Source: Turritopsis dohrnii
Lineage: Eukaryota; Cnidaria; Hydrozoa; Anthoathecata; Oceaniidae
Direction: 5' to 3'
Length of the DNA: 64,000 nt
Assembly (NCBI GenBank): GCA_027922465.2
Contig: BQMF02000674.1
Span: 1-64,000, forward strand
Below the pieces are notes generated by a model. That model was not told where the DNA came from and searched no databases. It worked only from the letters and a program-made list of their open reading frames with translations. The translations under genes were made by a program, and so were the position numbers. Below, piece by piece: positions 21,415 through 30,741 of the stretch. The stretch's first letter is position 1; every line of letters begins with the position of its first letter.

Positions 21415-21790
21415 CATGGACGTATAAAAATAGACCTTACGATTTCTTTAAATCTATTCAAATACAGCTGCTACCCTTTATTGAAATTTTGACAATGGAA
21501 GTTGTGAAACCCCCTCAAGTACTGTTAAAAACATTGCTTCAATTGGCTTACCTACATGGTGGTAGCAACAAACCAAAATTAAATTCAAGAGATTTATTCT
21601 TCTAATTTCTTACATTTTCAAAAAGGAGTGAAACATGAAGATTTACTTTTAGGAATACATCTTTAATTTGTATAAACATACTATCCAAAAATCCAGTTAA
21701 ATGTGATGCGGTGCCCAAGTAAAAGGGTTTATCAATAGAATTGAAAGACTTTAAAAGTTAGTTGTACGTTTTTCTATTTATACGTCTATA
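21415..21790. mobile_element. TIR element related to the one at 59980
   Basis: It begins CATGGACGTATAAAAATAG and ends with a diverged inverted copy (complement TATAGACGTATAAATAG). Its first 170 bases align along their length with 59980-60160, including TCTATTCAAA, TTATTGAAATTTT and CTGTTAAAAA. It is a diverged non-autonomous DNA element. The right boundary is approximate. Confidence 0.5.
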
Positions 21791-23249
21791 TTTTACAGAC
21801 TTTCGAGCGTTATCCAAGAATGTTCTTCAAATTCAATGCAATAGAACTCTTTAAAGAAAAAAGTCAATAAGCATTTAATTAGTACAACTGAACATTTCCA
21901 ACGTTTGTGGCGGACAGAGTTAAAAAAAGGAAGGTAAATGTCGGCGGAAAATCAAGCCTTTACCATCTATTAAACTTAAGTTGATTAATAATTACCGCTT
22001 CTTTTCTAATCTTTTAGTCAACGGCTCCAGCCAGTTTACTGTTGGAATAGGGTTTCGTAGTCGTCGTCGTCTTATATGATCAGTACTATTCAAGTGCAAT
22101 TGAATAGAAGTTAAGTTGAATAGAAATAATTGAATAGAAATTATTTACTTTGTTTATACTGAATTACTTACACTAGAAATCTTATCTTCCGAACGGAATC
22201 TTGCTGCAGACAAGCTTGGCGGTTACACATCTTCATTGAATTTCGATTTAAATATAGTGTTTTATGATTTTTGTTAAGTTTGGCTTTGATTTCAATTCCG
22301 TCAAATAATTTAAATGGGAAATTGTGCGCTGTTTGATAACAAGAACCAAAATTCACGAAATGGTTAAAATAAAATTCGAAAACGATTTGTCTGTTATCAA
22401 CTAGGAGTGATTATACTTCGGATGAAGGTATGAAGAGAACCTGCTCTGTTAGGAACTACTACAATAGGTCATATGTCCAACACGAATGTTTCTCATTCTC
22501 TTGATTGTCATATCTTATGTACTATGTTGCTGTAGTTTATTGATGTATCATATCGAATGTATTATATTATGGATTTATAAGATCAAAAGTGCTACATTAT
22601 ATTATTATATTACATCTGCCCTAACATTGGAAATTTGAACCATAAGCAGTCAATGAACTTAGTACATAAATTAGCTAGTCTATCGTACATGTTATATTAG
22701 TAAAGGTTTAGAATGTATAAATGTAGTACCACACTACAACTGTGATATATGTCCAGGTTATTTATAAAAAGGTGAATAGGGTCACAGTTATGTTTGTTTT
22801 GCAGTTGATCGAAAGCCAATGAAGAAAAAAAAAGACAGTAAGTAGCTATAGGTGTCAAGGGATGAAAGATGCTGGCATTAAATTGTACTAAGCTGAGCTG
22901 TATTCTTTTTATCGGGAGCTAACTCAGCATAATGATGGTTGGTTTTTTTGGTGCCCTGATCCTAATCTATAAGCCCAAGGAACTACTGCTAGTGGTTTTT
23001 GAAGCCTATAAAAACGTCAAACAAAGGTACTAGATTCTAGCCTAACAAAAAAAGGCATTGCATTAATTTATGTAATCCTTTGTTTTGATGAATTCATTAT
23101 AGTTACCCACTAACCTAACATATTCAACGAAGACTTAATTTGATATGAAGAACCAGGTGGAAAATTTTGATTTAACCGGAATACTGTAGTACTTTAAACA
23201 TAAGTTACAAAATTACCTGTCTAATCCATTTCTCTAGATTAGAAAAATA

Positions 23250-24287
23250 ATGTACAGTGGTATATGGCCAATCATTTTCTTCGTCTCCATCATGGGAATT
23301 GCTGGTAATCTTTTTTCGGTGGTTGTATGGAAGTCAATACGAAAAGTAACAAAATGCATTCAGGAAAGAGATTTTATTACCTATTTCATCTATTTACCAG
23401 TTATCGATTCCTTCGTTTTAATCGTGCAGTTTTTCACAGAAACATTGTTAATAGCAATTCCGAAATTGAAAAAGACGACCGCCTTTACTTATTTCTACTG
23501 TTATGTTGGGCATCCTTTGTACTTCTTCTTCATTTATTCAAGTGGATTTTTGGTAGTAAGTTTGACCGTAGAGCGTGTGGAAACGTTAATTTTCATGGGA
23601 CGCAGACAACGGAGAAAACATCGCCAAACGCTTTTTTTTCTACTCGCGTTTGTGGTCAGTTTTTTGCTTAATATAACATCGTTCTTTGCCTTTAAACCAG
23701 TATCCAAATTGGATGGTGATGATACTGACATAATGACGAACAATACCATAACTTTCTCCACATCCCCTTCGACGCAAGTACCGATAATTTACGTCATTGA
23801 CAAACGTGACCTTGAAAGCAAGCATGTCATCTTCATCACCAGATGTGTGTTTGCTACTGGTATCCCAAGCATTATTATCCTTCTTGGAAATATCGCCATA
23901 TGTTACTGGCATAAAACGAAGAACGACAAGATATTTCTATCGAGCAACAGACGAAATTCACCTTCCAACTTATACGCTACACTGTTTCTTGTTACGTTTT
24001 CGACTTGCTTTTTTTGGCTTGTACGATGTATATCAGGCTGTATGCAATATGTTCTGGCTACTGATGACGTCATTGACAACAAATACGCTCTGTTCCAAAA
24101 TATCTCGGTGACGTTGATATCATCACTGAATATCTTTCTGTTTCTACCTGGGCGAAAATTCAGAAATGCTGCAAAAGAAGCTCTTCGATTCCTTTTTAAA
24201 AATAAAATTGAAGATGAAATTATGAGCTCTCCAAATCTAACACGTGGTAATGAGATGATTGAATGCATCAGAAGTAGAAAGAAATGA
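23250..24287 (+). CDS. class A GPCR, copy B of tandem pair
   Basis: 345 codons, closely similar to copy A throughout the membrane core (same ERV, LPVIDSF and LPGRKFR motifs). It differs mainly in the second extracellular loop, where copy B has extra Asn/Thr/Ser residues including an NNT glycosylation site, and in the cytoplasmic tail after the conserved KFRNAAKE. The loop again lacks a cysteine. Same orientation as copy A with 4 kb between: a tandem duplication. The acceptor-like ATTAG seven bases before the ATG is conserved, and the seven bases differ in sequence but not in length. This supports continuous coding from an upstream exon, though that exon was not found. Confidence 0.85.
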   Translation: MYSGIWPIIFFVSIMGIAGNLFSVVVWKSIRKVTKCIQERDFITYFIYLPVIDSFVLIVQFFTETLLIAIPKLKKTTAFTYFYCYVGHPLYFFFIYSSGFLVVSLTVERVETLIFMGRRQRRKHRQTLFFLLAFVVSFLLNITSFFAFKPVSKLDGDDTDIMTNNTITFSTSPSTQVPIIYVIDKRDLESKHVIFITRCVFATGIPSIIILLGNIAICYWHKTKNDKIFLSSNRRNSPSNLYATLFLVTFSTCFFWLVRCISGCMQYVLATDDVIDNKYALFQNISVTLISSLNIFLFLPGRKFRNAAKEALRFLFKNKIEDEIMSSPNLTRGNEMIECIRSRKK

Positions 24288-24822
24288 GAACAGTTATTTA
24301 CCTATGTTTCCGGAATTCATGCATGAACGTGAGCAACTACATGTTTGAATGTTCGTGAAAGAAGCTCGAACAACCATAACAAAACCAAATGACGAATTAA
24401 ATATCAAAAGCTGGTCGGAAAACCAAATCCCTAATGCCGAACATTCGAAACTCTTGTACAAGTTATCATATAGCCTGTCTCCTAGTTACTAAGACAATCC
24501 GCGTTTGATTTGATTGGGATATTTTAAAACAAACTGTTATATAGTTAATTATTCCCCGATAAAATTATCTTACGAAAAAAAAACGTCAATTTTACCCCTT
24601 TCACGTCACCTCCATGAGATCTAAGACATTCAAACCAACTTTTTTTGAGAGACAACTGCCTTTTGTCATAATTATTATAAACGAATAATTCGCTTGCATG
24701 AGGTAGGGCTTGCCGTTCAAATAAGCAGAGTTTTAGCGAGAAGGAACTAGCATCCTGCTGATGACGTAGCTAATAAACACCTGAAAGTAAAAAGGAATTC
24801 TCGATTTTATTTTATAAAATCT
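24288..24822. other. gene-free stretch
   Basis: About 530 bases between GPCR copy B and the DIRS relic. No gene or repeat is recognised. Confidence 0.5.
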
Positions 24823-24897
24823 CGTGATCTAATAGTGAATTCTCCCAAACTTTACCTCTGGCATATAGATGGTAACCCCGTTACGGAAGACCTCTGT
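24823..24897 (+). repeat. DIRS left inverted terminal repeat
   Basis: Shares GAATTCTCCCAA, TTTACCTCTGG, AGATGGTAAC, CCGTTACGG and GACCTCTGT with the complement of 27471-27545, with scattered mismatches. Confidence 0.75.
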
Positions 24898-25127
24898 CTT
24901 AACTTTGCACGCGAAGTGAAGAGTTGTGTTCTGAATACGCATATCGTTATCGAGAAATATGTTAATTGTTATTTGTGTTTTTATCGACATTTATTTTCAT
25001 AACAAATGGAAGATTCATCGGTACATCGGTACTGTTCTTCGGTATTTCTTGGCCCGTCTCATGTCTGAAAGAGAGGTGGCAGAGGATATTTCATTGGAAA
25101 AGGTATAATATCGACGTTAAATAAAGT

Positions 25128-25146
25128 TAATAAATAAATAAACAAA

Positions 25147-25181
<35 letters not shown>

Positions 25182-25182
25182 A
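25128..25182. repeat. TAAA microsatellite
   Basis: An AAAT/TAAA tetranucleotide run of about 55 bases, inside the DIRS relic upstream of the reverse transcriptase fragment. Confidence 0.9.
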
Positions 25183-25498
25183 GGAAAGATCACTAATGGC
25201 GTGGATCTTCTCGCAAGAGTGTGGAAGGCTGTCAAGGATGTAATAGAATTACACTGGCGATAAAGATGTTTCAATTTCTCTGCCAATGGTGGCAGAAACT
25301 CTGGATTAGAGTATACTGCTGATTACACAGGCATTCCAAACTGCAGCCGATCATCGTCGTTTTAATGCCCTTTGTGCTGTGGTTGGACCACAAGAAAGTT
25401 AAAGAGACCTTGTGTGGAAAATAAACATTTTAAAGGACGAACACACTAATTTATTTGAGAAACTCCGAAGACATCTTTCGAAAACAGTCAAGTCAAGC

Positions 25499-25797
25499 CG
25501 ACGGCTGGTGATAAATCTGAAGCACCTGAATTCCTTCATTCGTTATCAACATTTCAAAAGGCGGATTACATGATCAAGTTAGATCTGAAGGATGCCTATT
25601 TCATAATACCGATGGTAAAGGAGTTAAGAAAATACTTCCGGTTGCTTTGGGGGGGAGGAGGGGGAATCCGTACGACTTTCTTTGCCTTTCTTGATAAACA
25701 CCAGGTCTCCACCAAGCTGTTGAAAATACCCATTTCATTGCTACGTCGATTGTATATTCGTACTAGTAACCCGGGTAAAAATTTTTACCGAGTTTAA
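25499..25797 (+). pseudogene. DIRS reverse transcriptase fragment
   Basis: Two frames are needed. From 25499 the reading RRLVINLKHLNSFIRYQHFK is the usual start of a DIRS/Ty3-like RT. After a shift, the ATG frame at 25570 gives MIKLDLKDAYFIIPMVKELR, including the LDLKDAY motif that precedes the first catalytic aspartate block. Only about 90 residues survive. The YxDD catalytic motif is not seen and a G-run (25650-25663) interrupts the domain. Confidence 0.75.
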
Positions 25798-25799
25798 CT

Positions 25800-26225
25800 T
25801 CGAAAACGATATGTAAAATACCGCGTTCCCCCAGTGACGAAAATTTTATTTATGGATTCACGTCTCAAAAGTGTACCCATATTGTAGAGCTCGAAAAACT
25901 GATAAAAAAATGTATGCGATCGTTTCACTACGACCAACCGTTAAAGGGATTTTGATGACGTCATAGCTGCAGTACCAAAAACATTTAGGCCCAACGCACC
26001 CGTATCGCAGATCCCAAGCAACGTCAGTTATCCCTATTGGTTCTCGAGATATTTCCCCAAAAAACGTCACGTTCGATAAGGGAAGCAAGGCAATGGTTGC
26101 CCCGTGATAGCAAAAAATAACTGACGTCACGCCATGTGCTTTTTATATTTTGTGTGAAATTGTGTGGCGAATCCACATTGTGCCTCTGCGTGGTTTTACG
26201 CGCAACTAAGAAAAACTTGACCATA
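25800..26225. repeat. dispersed repeat, shared with 62650-62930
   Basis: It contains CACTACGACCAACCGTTAAA, GATGACGTCA, and CCAAAAACATTTAGGCCC. The reverse strand of 62650-62800 contains the matching GCTACGACCAACAGTTA, GACGTCAC and CCAAAAATATTTAGGCCC in the same order. The sequence lies inside the DIRS relic, apparently as an insertion. No protein is recognised. Confidence 0.5.
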
Positions 26226-26647
26226 GATTTAAACTAAATATATGACTCTCTAAAATAAAAGTGGGATGCACACTCGCTATTATATACAAGATAACATAGT
26301 TTACCTACACAATATGCTAGTACTGGGTCGGATAGTTCAGGCGTTACTGGGTCACAGGGACACAATAATCTTTTTTTTAAACAACTGAATTTTATAATAA
26401 ATGTAAAAAAGTCCATACTATCCCCAGGGCCCACATCTATCAAAGGAAATTTGGGATTTTCTAATTTCCCGACAGATCACGATTACAGCAGAATGTATTC
26501 CCAGCCACATAAATGTCAAGAGTCAACTGCCCGTGTGGATCAAAGCGAGTGGAAGTTGTCTCCAGTAGTTTTCCGTCCCCTTTGTAAAGCCAAATCCTAT
26601 AATTTTCTCTAGTTCCAGAAGAGAGGGTTAGTGGTCTGGCTTGTGTC

Positions 26648-27470
26648 GTGAACGAGAGGTTAGTTACTGTTACGTGTTTTGTAAATTACATTCTGAGTTA
26701 TCTTGCTGATCTTTTCGATAAAGATTTGCAATATCGCACTATTAATGTTCACCGTTCAGCAATATCTGCTTACTACCAACAAGTGGAAGATGATCCAGTA
26801 AGTCAATTGCCTATGGTGTGTGATTTAATGTCTTTAACAAGCGTCCACCTCAACCTAGGTATACTTTTATTTGGGATGTTAACAAGGTATTCAATTATAT
26901 AATATAACTTGGGAGACTCGTTTAATCTGTCAGACAAACTTGCTAATTGCTTAAAATCACTACCCTTCTAGCCTTGACTACCTCGAGTCGATGTTCGAAA
27001 ATTACAAATTTGGACATTTTCGTTATGAGGAGGGTAGATAATGCATGCACATTTCATTTTTCTAAACTTTCGAAAAGTTGGAGAAGAGGGCAATCTCCTC
27101 CAAAACTTACTTCGAAAGTTTTTCGCAAGATAAATCGTTGTGTGTAGTAAGTGCGTCAGATTCTTATATATCATGTTCAAGTGCTTGGAGGCGTCAAAAT
27201 GAAACTACTCAGTTGTTGTTGAGTTTTGTTCTGTCAAATAAAGCAAATGTTAAATGTACCGTTGCAGGTTGGATCAAACAAGTATTACCTAACTCTGCCA
27301 TTGATACATCAATATTCAAAGCACATTCAACTAGGTCTGCTTCTTCCTCAAAGGCAGGTGCATCTGATCTGTCCATCTCTGACATTCTTAAAAGGGTTAA
27401 TTGGTCCACAATAAAGACCTCGAAACTAAGTCACAGTTTCAGGCAGCAGTTTTGGGATTCTAACCTTTAA
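26648..27470 (+). pseudogene. DIRS tyrosine recombinase (frameshifted)
   Basis: The domain runs through three or four frames. 26690-26830 reads FVNYILSYLADLF...YRTINVHRSAISAYYQ, the core-binding part. At 26839 another frame reads KRPPQPRYTFIWDVNKVF. 26947-27110 reads TTLLALTTSSRCSKITNLDI, the first catalytic-arginine region (SSR). 27078-27470 ends in IDTSIFKAHSTRSASSSK, where HSTR is the HxxR motif. The nucleophilic tyrosine expected about 30 residues later is not visible in the final LSHSFRQQFWDS. At least two frameshifts are present. This is a relic of the enzyme that inserts circular DIRS DNA. Confidence 0.8.
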
Positions 27471-27545
27471 ACAGAGGTCGCCCGTAACGGAGTTACCATC
27501 TTTATACCAGAGGTAAATATTGGGAGAATTCAGTATTAGATCACG
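27471..27545 (-). repeat. DIRS right inverted terminal repeat
   Basis: Inverted partner of 24823-24897; it starts one base after the recombinase stop codon. Confidence 0.75.
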
Positions 27546-28100
27546 ATACTGAGCAATTCCGCATTGGAATTTCGATTTTATGAATGAAGTAGAGTAAGAT
27601 CTGATACTCCTCCCACGTCCAATGTTGTCAGTTATGAAAACTGCATTCATTTATCTTGTAGGTTATTACAACAAGTTTAAAGGTTGCTCTTCAGTAACAT
27701 GCATGGCTGTTAACTGAAACAAAACATAATAAATAATATGACTTTCAACTCTGTTTTGTTTGTGCTGAATTATACCTTTATAACACTTCAAATTAATTTT
27801 CATTTTCCCTACATTTTCTCCACCACAAACCTCTATTTTCGAAACGAAGCGCCTGAAAGTTCAAAAGAAATATGGTAGACGTCTTGACGTCACGATCAGT
27901 AAAAGTACGGAGCAGATCGTAAGCCTTGTATTGGAATTCCTTCAGATGTGTACAACCGGGGCCGTAATTTCTTCAAAAATATTGAGGAACCTAAAAAAAA
28001 CATTTTCACAAGAAGAAGAGCAAGTACATTACAGTTTTAAGAATATGTCGTCCAGTGATTTATCAGACGTCAAAAGCGTAGCTAATTCAAAGGTTTTCAG
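27546..28100. other. region between DIRS relic and P2X7-domain locus
   Basis: Nothing is recognised except TTGACGTCACGATCAGTAA at 27884-27902, the left half of a widely spaced inverted repeat (partner 30366-30384). An 81-codon open frame (27931-28176) overlaps the predicted exon at 28101 in another frame. Confidence 0.4.
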
Positions 28101-28241
28101 TTTGAGCCTAGGAAGAATCCAGAACATTTCGACGATGAAGGATGGGAAACGTACGATGGCGAGGAAGATGATGTGATCAAGAAGAATGTGCTGGGAGAGA
28201 AGAAAGAAAACACGTCAGTGAACGGTGTTGTTATATTGAAG
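28101..28241 (+). CDS. predicted acidic internal exon (uncertain)
   Basis: A 141-base frame, 47 codons without a stop, lies between an acceptor-like GGTTTTCAG and a good donor (GAAG followed by GTAAGA). It reads FEPRKNPEHFDDEGWETYDG and then acidic/lysine-rich sequence. The family is not recognised. Its end phase (0) does not match the start phase needed by the P2X7 exon at 28571, so the two are not joined here. Confidence 0.3.
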
Positions 28242-28272
28242 GTAAGATAAAATTTGTTCCACCTTCTTAACA

Positions 28273-28530
28273 ATTAGTTGGATTCGGAAAAATCATGTTT
28301 TGTTTACACGAAACTATTTTTCTATAGATTTGTAGGGAATTATATACAACTTAGTAGAGTTGTTTGTGAATTTTTCCCTACAAAAGTCATTATAAACTTC
28401 ACATCAACACTTGAAATAAGCTTGAAGAAAAGACTTTAAATCTCTAAAGTAACTTTTTATTATTTTAATTATCACAAGTAATTGATTTTTTTCGTGTAAC
28501 AGGCTCGTCGTTTTTACGAATCTCCCTAAT
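28273..28530 (+). mobile_element. MITE, left copy of an opposed pair
   Basis: Ends ATTAGTTGGATTCGGAAAAA and the inverted TTTTTACGAATCTCCCTAAT, so the element has its own terminal inverted repeats (ATTAGKGRGATTCG type). It aligns along its length with the inverted copy at 29227-29520. Confidence 0.7.
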
Positions 28531-28570
28531 TCTGAATGCTTTTTCATTCATAGGTTATTTAACTTTTTAG

Positions 28571-28902
28571 GACTGACATGCATTACGCGCCACGAGAACT
28601 TTAAAGCAGTGGTGCTTTTAAAAGATAATATCTGGACCGCGTTGGTTGGAATGCATGGCAGAGAGAGTGCGTACCTACCACCAAGGAACCAGGTTTCATC
28701 CAGATGTTATCGGTATACAGCATACCGGCAATTTACGTGGTGGATCCACAACCACTTGGAAAAAGGTTTAAGGAGGGTAATTCCATTGTGTGTCTTCCAG
28801 GAAATAAGGTATACTTTTCCCTCTGTTGACGGATGTTATAGCGGAGATTTAGACAGAAAGATGGTGGACGAACGTGATTTTTCGTGGACGTTTCGAATGT
28901 AA
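28571..28902 (+). CDS. P2X7R zinc-binding-domain exon
   Basis: The frame opens directly after a TTAACTTTTTAG acceptor and reads LTCITRHENFKAVVLLKDNI, then RYTAYRQFTWWIHNHLEKGL and RRVIPLCVFQEIRYTFPS. This is the pattern of the intracellular zinc-binding domain of vertebrate P2X7 receptors (CITEHxxF...; YRxYAYRQF..W; VLPSCVVxxIRxxFP). In invertebrates, cnidarians among them, this domain is common outside P2X channels, in short proteins of unknown role. The upstream cysteine cluster of the domain is not present and must lie on another exon or be lost. No P2X channel segment is seen. The stop is at 28900-28902. It may be a final exon, or a captured and decaying copy, because it sits between two opposed MITEs. 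Confidence 0.6.
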
Positions 28903-29226
28903 GATGAAAAACATGACTAGCATTAAATATACTCCAATGTTTTATTTCGTCAGCCTAGAATACTTAGTTGATGCTTCAATTATTTTTTCCCGAGACAGTC
29001 TTTCCTCTGGAACATTTCGCTCTCTTTTCTTTGTGACACAAGTCTTGTTGCATCACGATCAACAGCTCTGTAATGTCTCCAGGGCAATATTACGCAGGAA
29101 ATGATACGATTTCTTTTTTATCACCTTTTTGGCCACGAATCTTTTTGAATACCGGTGACAAGATATTTTAAACTTGAGCTTGTAACTTCTCTTGATCTTT
29201 TTTTGTGTTATCCTGAAACGAAGTTC

Positions 29227-29520
29227 ATTAGGGAGATTCGTAAACTCGACGAGCCTGTTACACAAAAAACATCAATTACTTGTGAGAGTTTCTTTAAAAC
29301 TGTTCTACTATAAAGGTACTTTAGGGATTTAAAGCCTTTTGTTGCATCAAAAGAAACATCATTACTTTGCACGCTTATTTCAAGTTTTGATGTGAAATTT
29401 CTAATGCCTTTGTAGGGAAAAATTCACGATCAACTCTACTAAGTTGCATACAATTCCCTACAAAGCTATAGAAAAATAGTTTCGTGTGAACGAAACATGA
29501 TTTTTCCGAATCCCACTAAT
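29227..29520 (-). mobile_element. MITE, right copy of an opposed pair
   Basis: Inverted counterpart of 28273-28530. It shares CGACGAGCCTGTTACAC, AATTGATGTTTT-like, TCCCTACAAA and CGAATCCCACTAAT blocks, with its own ATTAG ends. It is about 35 bases longer than the left copy. Confidence 0.7.
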
Positions 29521-29589
29521 CATTATTTGTTGCATGAATTAAATAAGCTAGTTGCTTTCATTCCCGTTAGCACCAAAATGGAGACTTAC

Positions 29590-29814
29590 TTGACCTCTTC
29601 GCATGTTCAGGTTATGGTCCAGAATCCCCAGTTTCACTTCTGCCTCCATTTTTTCTTGCTCAAAGAAAATACATTTTGGGAGGTACCGTATTTTAAACAC
29701 ATGGAAAACTTCCAAATGAGTGGTAAAAAGGTTCTCATTTAACATTTCCAGGTCATTGACAAAGACATTGTTAAGGAGAACGCTTTTCCGATGATTGCCG
29801 CCACCCTCCTCCAT
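29590..29814 (-). CDS. possible first coding exon, unknown product
   Basis: A 75-codon ATG frame ends at a strong donor (GGTCAA followed by GTAAGT at 29589-29584). It starts MEEGGGNHRKSVLLNN, with the first residues drawn from a 28-base tandem duplication, and continues FVNDLEMLNENLFTTHLEVF. No family is recognised and no partner exon to the left was found; the next sequence on that side is a MITE. Kept as a low-confidence exon. Confidence 0.3.
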
Positions 29815-29848
29815 CGTTTTGATTGCCGCCACCCTCCTCCATCGTTTA
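29793..29848. repeat. 28-bp tandem duplication
   Basis: GATTGCCGCCACCCTCCTCC plus eight further bases, present twice in direct succession with one difference at the end. Confidence 0.85.
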
Positions 29849-30741
29849 GTTCGGCATGTTATTTTCTGGATAGTGAGTATGAGTTTTAACTCAACTGAAA
29901 TTTTCCAATTTTGTCCTTTACATTGGTTCTTTTTCTTTCTTGCCGAGTGAAAGAAAATATTGTTGGAACCGAATTAGGCAACAGTTCTCGACTGTTTCTT
30001 CTGACCGGCAGAAAGTAGTCGATTTCTTAAATCTACCGATGGGTCAAAGCAATGAGCTTCAAAGTGGTTTTGGCAGACGTATATTAATTTAGGGAGATCT
30101 GCACGTTTCAGTTTAGCTTTTCAAGCATCAGATAGTACTTTACCTTTGGGCAAGCTGAAGAACTCAGGGTTTCCCTACTTGTATGTTTTACAATCTCCTG
30201 CCGCACACCAAGTCATTATATAGAACGTTCATTAAATGAAAAAGTTCAAAACTTTTTTTTCACCATTTTATTCATCATGCTTATTTGAAAATCTTTTGTT
30301 ACTGAATCGACGGGGGTAAATATCTGTATGCGCTCAAGCAAAAGCTAACAATCATCTGGTCCGCGTTACTGATCGTGACGTCAAAAAGCCATTCTTGATC
30401 CTCGAATAAAATATTTTTTTCATATGATAGGATATTATTAGTGAGTCATCAAATTACAGAAACATACAAAGTGAGGTAAAGGAAGTTTATAACTTGCCTG
30501 TTGTATGTCTTAACATTTGGTTAGAGTTAGAGGAATAGATTGAGAATGAATAGACTCCATTGGTAAAAATTGTCCAAAAAATATCACTGTGACTACAGTT
30601 ATATACTTCTTCGCAATGATTTTACCAAACAAAAAATTGCCCGTTGGGATAGTTTCATTTTGAAACAAGCAAAAATAGACCTCCACGAGTAACCACCTAA
30701 GGTGTTTGTATAACTATCTACATAAACACTATATAACAGCT
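29849..30741. other. gene-free stretch
   Basis: No gene is recognised. It contains the right half of the 19-bp inverted repeat (30366-30384) and otherwise AT-rich sequence downstream of the minus-strand GPCR. Confidence 0.5.

Larger units (their letters stand above)
19273..23249. other. intergenic region between the two GPCR copies
   Basis: About 4 kb of AT-rich sequence. It holds an AT-rich tandem repeat (19641-19690) and a TIR element at 21415-21790. A 66-codon open frame at 20094-20294 is unrecognised. A TTTCTCTAGATTAG pyrimidine/AG sequence directly precedes the second GPCR and aligns with that of the first. Confidence 0.5.
24823..27545 (+). mobile_element. DIRS-like retroelement relic with inverted terminal repeats
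   Basis: Inverted repeats of about 75 bases bound the element: 24823-24897, reading CGTGATCTAATAGTGAATTC inward, and the complement of 27471-27545. Between them are a reverse transcriptase fragment and a tyrosine recombinase on the same strand. DIRS elements are known for inverted terminal repeats and for a tyrosine recombinase instead of an integrase. At 2.7 kb it is about half the usual length and its frames are broken. The RNase H and methyltransferase-like parts are not seen, and unrelated-looking sequence fills 25800-26600. It is dead as an autonomous element. Confidence 0.75.
27884..30384. repeat. 19-bp inverted repeat bracketing the P2X7-domain locus
   Basis: TTGACGTCACGATCAGTAA (27884-27902) is exactly complementary to 30366-30384, and similarity continues inward (CGGAGCAGAT against CGGACCAGAT). 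The pair encloses 2.5 kb with the P2X7 exon and two MITE copies. It could be the ends of a larger transposon or an older foldback; no target duplication was found. Confidence 0.5.

Noticed and set aside
25059..25286. Minus-strand frame with repeated Leu-Phe-Ile-Tyr
   Set aside because: It is the translation of the TAAA microsatellite.
28101..28902. Joining the acidic exon and the P2X7-domain exon into one gene
   Set aside because: The donor leaves phase 0 while the acceptor needs one extra base, and the phase-0 reading meets a stop at once.
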